64,000 nt of DNA, from positions 39,132-103,131 of the forward strand of contig NZ_LNQV01000011.1 of the NCBI RefSeq assembly GCF_001515305.1. Direction: 5' to 3'. The number at the start of each line of letters is the position of its first letter. Position 1 is the first letter of the stretch. Made by a program: the position numbers and the translations under genes. Positions 36,974-44,818 of this stretch are shown here, one piece after another. The DNA comes from Aquitalea pelogenes. Lineage in GTDB: Bacteria > Pseudomonadota > Gammaproteobacteria > Burkholderiales > Chromobacteriaceae. The notes under the pieces were generated by a model. It was not told the DNA's origin. It saw only the letters and a program-made list of their open reading frames with translations, and did no database searches.

Positions 36974-37729
36974 TTACATCTTGGTGAGCTGCTCGCGCGC
37001 TTTCTGCGCGGCAGAGCTGGACGGATACAGCTTGATCAGGCGCTTGAGCGTGGCCTTGGCAATATCCACCTGACCCAGGTCACGCTGGCAGTTGGCCACA
37101 TTACGCAGCGCGTCCGGTGCCTTGGGGTTGTCAGGGTATTGCTCGGCAAAGCGGCGGTGGATTTCAATGGCGGCATCGTACTGGCGCTGCGCGGTATGGG
37201 CCACACCAAGCCAGTACAGGGCATCAACCGCCTGCGGCGCATTGGGGTTCTGCTGGATGTACAGGCTGAGCGCGGCTGTTGCCTTGGCAAAATCACGTGC
37301 GCGCAGCAGGTTCAGCGCCTTGTCGTAGTCCGGGCTGGTCTGGGTATCGGTCGCTGCGGCAGGCTGGCTGCTGGCCGGCTGGCTGGCCGCCTGCTGGGCG
37401 GCGGCTTCCTTGCCGGCGCTCTCCAGATGGCTCAGTCGGCCATCCAGATCGTTATACAAATCGTTCTGGCGTTTTTGCGTGGTTTGCAGATTGTAGTTGG
37501 CCACTTCCACTTCGCCGCGCAGCTTGGCGACTTCGGCTTTCAGGCTTTCCACCTGATTGACCATTTCCAGCAGCTTCTCGTTGGACAGCTTGCTTTCCAC
37601 TTCGGTAAGGCGCGCATTGGCCTGACGATTGACCTGGTCGATCTGGTAGCGGGTGGCTTCAATATCGCTGGTAGTAGCGCAGGCAGACAGGGTAAGCAGC
37701 AGCGCCGCGCTGAGGGCAAGGCGTTTCAT
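36974..37729 (-). CDS. cpoB: Cell-division coordinator CpoB (YbgF), lipoprotein form
   Basis: A 251-residue periplasmic protein that links Tol-Pal with peptidoglycan synthesis at the septum. The start at 37729 gives a lipoprotein signal peptide with lipobox LSAC (C17), then a coiled-coil trimerisation region (about 25-110), a Gln/Ala/Ser linker and three TPR repeats (DYDKALNLLRARDFAKATAALSLYI onward). E. coli CpoB has no lipobox, so the anchor is a difference. It is the last gene of the tol cluster. Confidence 0.93.
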   Translation of the reverse strand: MKRLALSAALLLTLSACATTSDIEATRYQIDQVNRQANARLTEVESKLSNEKLLEMVNQVESLKAEVAKLRGEVEVANYNLQTTQKRQNDLYNDLDGRLSHLESAGKEAAAQQAASQPASSQPAAATDTQTSPDYDKALNLLRARDFAKATAALSLYIQQNPNAPQAVDALYWLGVAHTAQRQYDAAIEIHRRFAEQYPDNPKAPDALRNVANCQRDLGQVDIAKATLKRLIKLYPSSSAAQKAREQLTKM

Positions 37730-37858
37730 GGGGCGGTTCTCGGTCCGTTGCATACAGGATGGCCGACATCATAGCAGCCTGAAACAGGTTTCTGGCTAGA
37801 TGTCCGGCCTGATGGAGTGGCAAGTCGGCAAGGCCGCAACAGCCTGCCCTACCCTGCC

Positions 37859-38386
37859 TTATTCGCCGTTATACAGAATGTCGGCGCGGCGGTTCTCGGC
37901 GTAATCAGCCTCGGTATTGCCGGTAGCCTTCGGCTTTTCCTTGCCCAGGCTGACTGCTTCAACCTGGCTGTCCTTCACGCCCAGCACTTCCAGCGAGCGC
38001 TTCACGCTTTCGGCACGGCGCTGACCCAGGCCCAGGTTGTATTCGCGGCTGCCGCGGGAGTCGGTATTACCCTGGATGATCACCTTGCGGTCGGCATGGT
38101 CCTTCAGGTAGCCGGCATGGGCTTCCACGGTGGGCTTGTCGCTGCTCTTGACGGTGGAGGAGTCAAAGTCGAAATACACGCTGCGCTTGGACAGCGGGCT
38201 GTTCGGGTCGTGCAGCGGGTCGGCATTCAGCTGGCCCTGATTGCTGCTGCCGGTATCAGCCGGAGCCACGCCCTGATTGGCGGTGGCCGGGGTGGTGTTG
38301 CTGGTGACGGCGGCCGGCTTGGTGCTGGCGCAAGCAGCCAACAGGGTAACCGTAGCGGTGCCGAGTACGAGTTGTTTCCAGTTCAT
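37859..38386 (-). CDS. pal: Peptidoglycan-associated lipoprotein Pal
   Basis: A 175-residue outer-membrane lipoprotein. The lipobox LAAC is followed by a flexible Thr/Asn/Gln linker. The OmpA-like C-terminal domain (about 65-172) carries VYFDFDSSTVKSSDKP, IQGNTDSRGSREYNLGLGQRRAESVK and NRRADI, which bind meso-DAP of peptidoglycan. It interacts with TolB and constricts the outer membrane in division. AAGGAG precedes the ATG at 38386. Confidence 0.97.
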   Translation of the reverse strand: MNWKQLVLGTATVTLLAACASTKPAAVTSNTTPATANQGVAPADTGSSNQGQLNADPLHDPNSPLSKRSVYFDFDSSTVKSSDKPTVEAHAGYLKDHADRKVIIQGNTDSRGSREYNLGLGQRRAESVKRSLEVLGVKDSQVEAVSLGKEKPKATGNTEADYAENRRADILYNGE

Positions 38387-38417
38387 GCCTTCGCTCCTTG
38401 GATTTGAATGCACTACA

Positions 38418-39719
38418 TCATTGCGGATTGTTGAAAGGGCCCCACGACGGGTCCTGCACTTCGCCATTAATCACTGCCAGTCTGACCTTGCTGCTGCCAT
38501 CCAGCGTGGTGGCATACAACACGCTCTTGCCGCCGGTGTCGCTGGCATACAGCACCATGCGGCCATTGGGGGCAAAACTGGGTCGTTCGTTATAACCACT
38601 TTCCGACAGCGCACGGACGTCCCCGGTGGTGAGATCCTGTGCCATCACCCGGAAACGCCCGGATTCCCGCCGGATGAAGGTCAGGGTGCGACCATCCGGC
38701 GATACGCGCGGTGAAACATTGTAGTTACCTTGCCAAGTAACGCGCTGGGCGGCTCCGCCGCTGACAGCCATGCGATAAATTTGTGGCCCGCCGGTACGGT
38801 CGGACACAAAGTAGATCTGGCTGCCGTCCGGGGTGAAGGTCGGTTCGGTATCGATGCCATCGCTGTAACTGATACGGCGCGGCGCTCCACCCAGGGTATT
38901 GACCAGGTAAATCTGCGAATTGCCGGTGGTGGTCAGTACCACTGCCAGCTTGCTGCCATCCGGACTCCAGGCCGGTGCCGAGTTGCTGCCCTTGAAATTG
39001 GCCACCGCACGGCGCTGGCCGGTGGCCAGATCCTGCACCCATACCACCGGCTTCTTGCTCTCGAAGGAGACATAAGCCAGATAACGGCCATCCGGACTCC
39101 AGCTGGGCGAGATGATGGGCTCTTTGGAGCGCAGGATGGTTTGCGCCCGGTTACTGTCCACATCAGTAATCAGCCCGACTTGCAGCATGTAGTTGCGGCC
39201 ACTCTTGAGCACATACACCACGCGGGTATTGAAAATGCCCTTCTGCCCGGTGATGGCCTCGTAAATCATGTCGGCAATGGTGTGTGCCACTTCGCGGCTG
39301 CGGTCCGGCGTCACGGTAAACTCGCCAGAGGTCAGCTGCTTTTTCTGCGCCACATCCATCAGCCGGAAGCTGACCTTTACCTGACCACCGGCCACGGCTT
39401 CGACCTTGCCGATGGCGATGGACTGCGCCCCGGCGGCCTGCCACAGCGGGTAACGGATATCCACCGGCTCGACCGGCACATTGGCAATGGCCGAGCCATC
39501 CACCATGCGGAATACACCGGAGAGTTCCAGATCGCTGCGGATGATGGGGGTGAGCGCCTCACGCATGCGCGTGGTTTCATCCTTGAACGGCACCACGGCA
39601 ATGGCGTGCTTGCTGGCACCACCGCCGACAATCTCGATGGTCATCTCGGCACGGGCAGACTGGCCGGCGAGCAAGACAAACATTAGCAATAGCTTAAACA
39701 GAGTACGAATGCCCGGCAT
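38418..39719 (-). CDS. tolB: Tol-Pal periplasmic protein TolB
   Basis: A 433-residue periplasmic protein. A signal peptide (to about ARA-EM) is followed by an N-terminal alpha/beta domain (about 25-165) and a six-bladed beta-propeller made of repeated SPDGRYLAYVS, SPDGSKLAVV, TPDGSQIYFVSD and SPDGRTLTFI units. It binds Pal and TolA. GAGGGA precedes the ATG at 39719. The length agrees with E. coli TolB (430). Confidence 0.97.
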   Translation of the reverse strand: MPGIRTLFKLLLMFVLLAGQSARAEMTIEIVGGGASKHAIAVVPFKDETTRMREALTPIIRSDLELSGVFRMVDGSAIANVPVEPVDIRYPLWQAAGAQSIAIGKVEAVAGGQVKVSFRLMDVAQKKQLTSGEFTVTPDRSREVAHTIADMIYEAITGQKGIFNTRVVYVLKSGRNYMLQVGLITDVDSNRAQTILRSKEPIISPSWSPDGRYLAYVSFESKKPVVWVQDLATGQRRAVANFKGSNSAPAWSPDGSKLAVVLTTTGNSQIYLVNTLGGAPRRISYSDGIDTEPTFTPDGSQIYFVSDRTGGPQIYRMAVSGGAAQRVTWQGNYNVSPRVSPDGRTLTFIRRESGRFRVMAQDLTTGDVRALSESGYNERPSFAPNGRMVLYASDTGGKSVLYATTLDGSSKVRLAVINGEVQDPSWGPFNNPQ

Positions 39720-39777
39720 GAGTTCCCTCTGAGACTGAAATTTTTGCAAAACACGGTATTCCTCCCGGCGCTGTTAC

Positions 39778-40737
39778 TCAGCGCGGGCGGAATTCCATCT
39801 TGAACTGGCGGTAGCCATCGTTGAAATTGGCACCTGGCGGCAAGCTGGGGAAGGTGCGTGCTTCCCAGATGGCACGTTGCACCGCCTCATTGTAAGCACT
39901 GTTGCTGCTCGGCCCGATCACCTGCACCTTGCTCACTTCCAGCGTGGGCAACAGCGTGACCAGCACCACCACCTTGGGGTTGCCGCTCAGGTCGGGCGGC
40001 AGTTGCACCAGCGGGGTGATCTTGGCCTTGACCTTGTCGATCCAGCCGCCCTTGGCTGCGGCCGAACCATTCACCGCACCGCCGGCCACGCCATTGGCAC
40101 TGCCGGCCTGGGTGCTGCGTGCATTGGCCTTGTGGCCGGTATTGGGGGCATCCAGTTGCGACAGCAAATCGTCAGCCTGATTGTCATAGGTTTTCGACTG
40201 TTTGCTGCCCTTGCCCGGCGTGGTGGCTGGCGGCAGTTTGACCGGCTTTTTCTCCGTCACAACCGGTGTAACGGGCTTGGCCGGGGCTTTTTCTACCGTT
40301 TTGGCTGGTTTTTCCTGCTTTTTCGCGGGTTCAGGCTGTTTGGCTGGCGGTGTTTTCACCGGCTCCGGCTTGGGTTTTTCCGGCAGCAGCTTATGTACCG
40401 GCTCCGGCTTTTTCGGTACTTCAACCGGTGGTTTTACCAGATGCTGCAGCTTGGGTTCCGGCTTTTTCCTGGCACCCAGATTCACCTCGGCAGGCGGCTC
40501 CGGCGGCGGGGCGGGGGGAGTTGGGGGAGGTACAACACGAAGCGGCTTGCTGACCGGCACCGGTTCTACCACGGCAGCAGGGGCCGGCGGTGGACTGCTC
40601 CACAACTCCAGCGCCAGCGGCACTTCGCTCACCGGCTGCTTGCTGGCAAGGCCGGCCCACAGCATCAGGCCGATCACTGCGCCATGCAGCAGCAAGGAAG
40701 CAAGCAAGGACCAGGAGGAAGAAGGAGAACGGTTCAT
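39778..40737 (-). CDS. tolA: TolA-type inner-membrane linker protein
   Basis: A 319-residue protein with one helix at about 10-30, a long Pro/Lys/Glu/Val linker (about 48-190, many KPEP and PAK units) and a TolA/TonB C-terminal domain (WIDKVKAKITPLVQLPPDLSGNPKVVVLVTLLPTLEVSKVQV). The linker is Pro-rich and TonB-like rather than the Ala-rich helix of E. coli TolA. Its place between tolR and tolB decides the name. It begins 3 bases after the tolR stop. Confidence 0.93.
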   Translation of the reverse strand: MNRSPSSSWSLLASLLLHGAVIGLMLWAGLASKQPVSEVPLALELWSSPPPAPAAVVEPVPVSKPLRVVPPPTPPAPPPEPPAEVNLGARKKPEPKLQHLVKPPVEVPKKPEPVHKLLPEKPKPEPVKTPPAKQPEPAKKQEKPAKTVEKAPAKPVTPVVTEKKPVKLPPATTPGKGSKQSKTYDNQADDLLSQLDAPNTGHKANARSTQAGSANGVAGGAVNGSAAAKGGWIDKVKAKITPLVQLPPDLSGNPKVVVLVTLLPTLEVSKVQVIGPSSNSAYNEAVQRAIWEARTFPSLPPGANFNDGYRQFKMEFRPR

Positions 40738-40740
40738 GCC

Positions 40741-41154
40741 TTACTGATGATTCTGCTGCTTGACGGTGAGGGCAACGCGCTTGATGCCGGCCTTGTGCAG
40801 GTCATCGGCCACGGCCACCACATCGGCGTACTTGAGGTCTTTGTCGGCCGAGATGGCCACCGGACGGTCGGCTCCGGCCAGCATGGCGGCAACCTGGCTG
40901 GCGAGCGTGCTGCGCGAATCCACCGGAGTCACCTTGTCGCCATCCTTGATTTGCATCTTGTCACCGGCATCCAGCACCACTTCCAGCGGCGGCGCATCCA
41001 GCGTGGCGGCCTGCGATACGCTGGGCACCTGAATGACACCGGGGGTGAACATGGGAGCTGTCACCATGAAAATGACCAGCAGCACCAGCATGACGTCGAT
41101 ATAGGGCACCACGTTCATCTGGTTCATTTGACGGCGGGGACGGCGGTTGAGCAT
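40741..41154 (-). CDS. tolR: Tol proton-channel protein TolR
   Basis: A 137-residue protein with one transmembrane helix near residues 13-35 (MNVVPYIDVMLVLLVIFMVTAPM), where the Asp is the proton-carrying residue, and a periplasmic ExbD/TolR domain. TolR works only with TolQ, which holds the other channel helices. TolQ is normally coded directly upstream; here the upstream 130 bases hold no such gene and the next gene is an O-methyltransferase. The start at 41154 has only a weak ribosome site. Confidence 0.94.
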   Translation of the reverse strand: MLNRRPRRQMNQMNVVPYIDVMLVLLVIFMVTAPMFTPGVIQVPSVSQAATLDAPPLEVVLDAGDKMQIKDGDKVTPVDSRSTLASQVAAMLAGADRPVAISADKDLKYADVVAVADDLHKAGIKRVALTVKQQNHQ

Positions 41155-41230
41155 GACAATCCAGACCAAAGTTCAGCTTGCCATCATAGCACCGCAAGCA
41201 CAGCGGCCGGATGACAAACATCTTGCTTAA

Positions 41231-41278
41231 CAAAAAACCGGTCAGACTTGCCGGACGGGCGGAAAGTTCTGACCGGTC
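41231..41278 (-). terminator. Strong terminator after the O-methyltransferase gene
   Basis: ACCGGTCAGA and TCTGACCGGT bracket a 20-base GC-rich loop, and on the minus strand TTTTTTG follows the stem. It isolates the tol transcript from upstream genes, so tolR must have its own promoter in 41155-41230. Confidence 0.85.
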
Positions 41279-41287
41279 AGCCGGCCA

Positions 41288-41956
41288 TCAGCGCAGACGG
41301 GTGCACAGGGTCAGGCCGTCACCAATGGGCAGCACGCAGTGACGGATGCGCGCATCCTGCTGCAATCGGGCATTGAAGGCGTGCATCAGGTGTACGCCGG
41401 GCGGGTCTTGCGGCCGTGGCGACACCACGCGGCCGGACAGGAAGATATTGTCGATGGCAATGACGCCACCGGGCCGTACCAGTTGCAGGCAGGCTTCAAA
41501 GTAGTCCTGATAGGAAGGCTTGTCCGCGTCGATGAACACCAGATCAAACTGACCGGCCTGCCCCTCTGCCAGCAGTTGCTGCAAGGTGAGCAAGGCGGGC
41601 TGCAACTCCAGCCGGATACGCCCGGCCACCCCGGCACGCTGCCAGTAGTCGCGGGCAATGCTGGTGAACTCTTCGCTGACATCGCAGGCCACTGCGTCGC
41701 CATCTGCCGGCATCGCCAGCATCGCGGCCAGCATGCTGTAACCGGTGAACACGCCGATTTCCAGATAACGGCGCACGCCCAGCACATGCACCAGCCAGCC
41801 CATGAACTGGCCCTGCTCCGGGGCGATCTGCATCTTGGCCATGCGATGGCCAGCGGTGAATTCGCGCAGCTCACGCATCACCGGGTGTTCGGTCAGGCCA
41901 ATGGCCATCAGGTAATCATGCAAGGTGCCGTCCAGCGGCACGGTACGACTGGTCAT
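41288..41956 (-). CDS. Class I SAM-dependent O-methyltransferase (caffeoyl-CoA type)
   Basis: A 222-residue methyltransferase. The SAM motif YLEIGVFTGYSMLAAMLAM, the metal/substrate segment FIDADKPSYQDYFEACLQLVRPGGVIAIDN and the GDGLTLCTR end are typical of methyltransf_3. Bacterial members methylate catechols or hydroxyindoles with a divalent metal; the substrate is unknown. A GAGAG lies before the ATG at 41956. It stands between two terminators as a single unit. Confidence 0.92.
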   Translation of the reverse strand: MTSRTVPLDGTLHDYLMAIGLTEHPVMRELREFTAGHRMAKMQIAPEQGQFMGWLVHVLGVRRYLEIGVFTGYSMLAAMLAMPADGDAVACDVSEEFTSIARDYWQRAGVAGRIRLELQPALLTLQQLLAEGQAGQFDLVFIDADKPSYQDYFEACLQLVRPGGVIAIDNIFLSGRVVSPRPQDPPGVHLMHAFNARLQQDARIRHCVLPIGDGLTLCTRLR

Positions 41957-41979
41957 GGATACTCTCGGAAAAATGACAA

Positions 41980-42038
41980 AACGCCCGCTGGTAGCGCCGG
42001 TCCGACAGGGAGGACCGTCGGTGGCAACAGGGGGCGTT
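41980..42038 (-). terminator. Long hairpin region after the DUF3460 gene
   Basis: AACGCCC and GGGCGTT form an outer stem around an inner CCGACAGG/CCGTCGG hairpin; on the minus strand TTTGTCATTTTT follows. A likely terminator for the small gene upstream. Confidence 0.6.
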
Positions 42039-42074
42039 GGCAAATGGCCACGGCGAGCGCCGGGCCGGGACTGC

Positions 42075-42254
42075 TTATTCCGGCTGGTAGACGTAAGGCT
42101 TTTGCGGTACGCGCGATTCTTTCCAGCGGCGCTGGTCGTCCAGATTGACCTTGCGATCCCACAGGGTGAGGCGCAGTTCGCGACGTTGCTGGTCTACTTC
42201 CGGATGCTTGTCCAGAAATTCGCTCATGAATTTGGTGAAGTCGGACTGGTACAT
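42075..42254 (-). CDS. DUF3460 family small protein
   Basis: A 59-residue basic soluble protein, MYQSDFTKFMSEFLDKHPEV at the start and KPYVYQPE at the end, as in the betaproteobacterial DUF3460 family. AGGGGA sits at good distance before the ATG at 42254; a longer frame to 42359 has no such site. Function is unknown. Confidence 0.87.
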   Translation of the reverse strand: MYQSDFTKFMSEFLDKHPEVDQQRRELRLTLWDRKVNLDDQRRWKESRVPQKPYVYQPE

Positions 42255-42359
42255 GGTGTTCCCCTGGCTATGATCGCAGGATTCTAATGCATAAGCGGCG
42301 GCGCTGACCACGGTGAGGCCGGATATTTGCGCTGCATGGCAGCACAAACACCACAGCAT

Positions 42360-43871
42360 TCAATGGCGTTCGATGGCAGGCGCCTTGTCGCCATACATCT
42401 TGCGGTCGGCCACATCCAGCAGTTCCTCGATCAGCATGCCGTCCTGTGGATAATAGGCAATGCCTATGCTCACGCCCAGCAACACGGTATGGCCATCCAC
42501 CTCGTAAGGCTGCTGGATGGCATGCTTGAGCCGCTCCACCACCCGGTCCGCCTCGCGGTTGGACTCCACATCTTCCATCAACAGGACAAACTCATCGCCG
42601 CCCAGCCGCGCCACCGTGTCTTCATTGCGCATCACCGCCAAGATGCGGGCGGCAATCAGTTGCAACACCTTGTCGCCTACTGCATGACCGAAGCGGTCGT
42701 TGACCGGCTTGAAGCGGTCCAGATCCAGAAACAGTACGGCAAGTCGTCTGTCACTGCGCTTGAGGCGCGAGATGGCATGCTGCAGACGGTCGTAGAACAG
42801 GTTGCGGTTGGCAAGCCCGGTCAGGCGGTCGTGATTGGCCAGATGAAACAGATGATTCTCGCGCCGTTGCTGCTTGGTGAGCTGGCCACAGTAAAAGCGC
42901 AGGCCCAGACCCAGCAACACCAGCAATAGCAGCGACTGCCACAGGATGACGCTGCGCTCGAAACCACTGAGCAGATACCAGCCCAGCTGCCAGTCCAGTT
43001 GCAGCAGCAAGGGCTGCGAATCGTTGCCGACGGCCCGCTCCAGCCGCAGTCGCGGAAAACCCAGGGTGTCCAGCCAGCCATGGTTCTGGCCCGGTATGGT
43101 CACATAAGGCTCCAGGCCCTGACTGCCAGGCCCGCGCGCGCGCAGGCTCAAACTCAGCCCGACCGGCAGGGCGGTATTGGCCGGGCGCAGGTAATCGGTG
43201 CGTAACACCAGCGCCACGAATTGATCGGCCAGCTGGCCACGTAAGAGCACGCTGCTGGTATTGAGTGGCTGCAACAGCAAATGGCCGCGATAGCCCTCGC
43301 GCAGGGTGAAGGCGGCCGACATCGCGGTGCGGCCAAAATGCTGCGCCTCCTGCAAGGCCCGGCGGAAGCGCTCATCCACCGACAGTTCGGTGCCCAGCAA
43401 CGGGCGCACGGTAGGGTTCATCGGCAGAATCGACACGACCGGGTAGTACTCGGCCTGAACCGGCATGGCGGTCAGTGGAGCCTGTCCCTGCCTGGTATAG
43501 GCGTGCAGGTGGAAATCGCTGCCCAGGCTGGCCTGCATGGCCCGATGCCAGGACGGCACATCCTGCGCCCGCACCCGCTCGATGCGCTCCAGCGAGACCA
43601 GTTGCGGATAACGCTCCGCCATTTGCTGGACAAACAGCAGCTCCTGTTCACCGGCGTGCTGGGCATCAAGCATGCTGAATGCAGCATAGCTGTCGAGGAT
43701 GGTCTGGTTGACCAGCAACTTCTGGTTCAATTGCTCGGACAGGCGCTCGCCCAGCATGTCGAACTCTTGTTCGGCACTGAGTACGGCACGACTGATGAAG
43801 GCCAGGGAAATGAGCAGGCTGAGCAAAAGCCACAGCAGCACGCATCCCAGCGTGGTCAGTTTTATCCGCAT
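42360..43871 (-). CDS. Membrane diguanylate cyclase with extracytoplasmic sensor
   Basis: A 503-residue protein that should make cyclic di-GMP. A transmembrane helix at about 7-30, a large periplasmic CHASE-like sensor (about 31-310), a second helix (about 312-330) and a GGDEF domain are seen in order. The active site is intact (ARLGGDEFVLL) with an RNED product-inhibition I-site five residues before it. No EAL domain follows. The start is ATG 43871; a TTG at 43934 is less likely. It is probably transcribed alone. Confidence 0.9.
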   Translation of the reverse strand: MRIKLTTLGCVLLWLLLSLLISLAFISRAVLSAEQEFDMLGERLSEQLNQKLLVNQTILDSYAAFSMLDAQHAGEQELLFVQQMAERYPQLVSLERIERVRAQDVPSWHRAMQASLGSDFHLHAYTRQGQAPLTAMPVQAEYYPVVSILPMNPTVRPLLGTELSVDERFRRALQEAQHFGRTAMSAAFTLREGYRGHLLLQPLNTSSVLLRGQLADQFVALVLRTDYLRPANTALPVGLSLSLRARGPGSQGLEPYVTIPGQNHGWLDTLGFPRLRLERAVGNDSQPLLLQLDWQLGWYLLSGFERSVILWQSLLLLVLLGLGLRFYCGQLTKQQRRENHLFHLANHDRLTGLANRNLFYDRLQHAISRLKRSDRRLAVLFLDLDRFKPVNDRFGHAVGDKVLQLIAARILAVMRNEDTVARLGGDEFVLLMEDVESNREADRVVERLKHAIQQPYEVDGHTVLLGVSIGIAYYPQDGMLIEELLDVADRKMYGDKAPAIERH

Positions 43872-44077
43872 GGACGAGGGAGGAGAAGGGAAAAACGGAA
43901 TTCTATAGAAAGCGATGGCAGCCCGGATGGGCAAAGCCGAACTCAGCCGCCAACTAAGTAATTACACCTAGACTTATTGGTCCTTAATCTAAATAGCGGG
44001 CTTTAGCTGTGTAAACCAATGCTGACGAACCATGAAAAGTGACTGACAGCACGCTTGCGGCCGGAGGAAATCAGCGC

Positions 44078-44818
44078 TCAGGGCAGGTGGTCTGCCTGAC
44101 GCAAGCAGGCACGAATCTGGGGTAACTGCCGCCGGCTGATGGCCAGTGGCTGTGCGATATCCCGCAGCTGCACACCCCATTGCTCATCTTCTTCATTCCC
44201 GATGCGCAGCAGCGCCAGCAAGGCATGGCGCATCACCAGACAATTGCGGTGTATGCGCAGCACGCTGTCGCCCAGTCGCTGTTCCAGCGCTACCAGTGAT
44301 TCGTCCAGCAGGTATTCGCCAGTGGCGGTGACCAGGCTGACGTATTTCTGCTCGGCTTTCAGATAGCGCACGGCGGAAATGGGAATGTTCAGCAGGCTGT
44401 CGCGATGGCGCACGGTGAAATGGGCTTCGATGGCCGGGAGTTGGCCACGACGGGCGGCGGCTTTGTCCAGTGCCTGTCGCAATCGTTCCAGCCGTACCGG
44501 CTTGAGCAGGTAGTCAGCGGCATCCAGCTCGAAGGCATCCACCGCATACTGCTCGTGTGCGGTGGTGAACACCAGCTGCGGAGGCAGTTGCTGGGTACGC
44601 AGTTTGCGGGCCAGTTCCACCCCGCTCATGCCGGGCATGGAGATGTCCAGCAGTACCACATCCACCGTCTGCCGTTCCAGCCAGCGGGCAGCCTCGGCGG
44701 CATCCGGCAAGGCTGCCACTGCAGTGGCACCGCACTGGGCCACCTGCCCCACCATGCGTTCACGCGCCAGTGGTTCGTCATCCACCACCAGCACGCGCAG
44801 CCTGTTTACAGCACCCAT
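44078..44818 (-). CDS. LytTR-type response regulator (AlgR-like)
   Basis: A 246-residue regulator. The receiver (about 7-120) has DD at 13-14, phospho-acceptor D58 in VVLLDISMPG and the LLKPV lysine. A LytTR DNA-binding domain covers about 135-240 (FTVRHRDSLLNIPISAVRYLKAEQKYVSLVT, ALEQRLGDSVLRIHRNCLV). AlgR-type proteins are usually paired with an AlgZ/LytS kinase, absent here. It overlaps the end of the receiver-TPR gene by 13 bases, so they are co-translated. Confidence 0.93.
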   Translation of the reverse strand: MGAVNRLRVLVVDDEPLARERMVGQVAQCGATAVAALPDAAEAARWLERQTVDVVLLDISMPGMSGVELARKLRTQQLPPQLVFTTAHEQYAVDAFELDAADYLLKPVRLERLRQALDKAAARRGQLPAIEAHFTVRHRDSLLNIPISAVRYLKAEQKYVSLVTATGEYLLDESLVALEQRLGDSVLRIHRNCLVMRHALLALLRIGNEEDEQWGVQLRDIAQPLAISRRQLPQIRACLRQADHLP

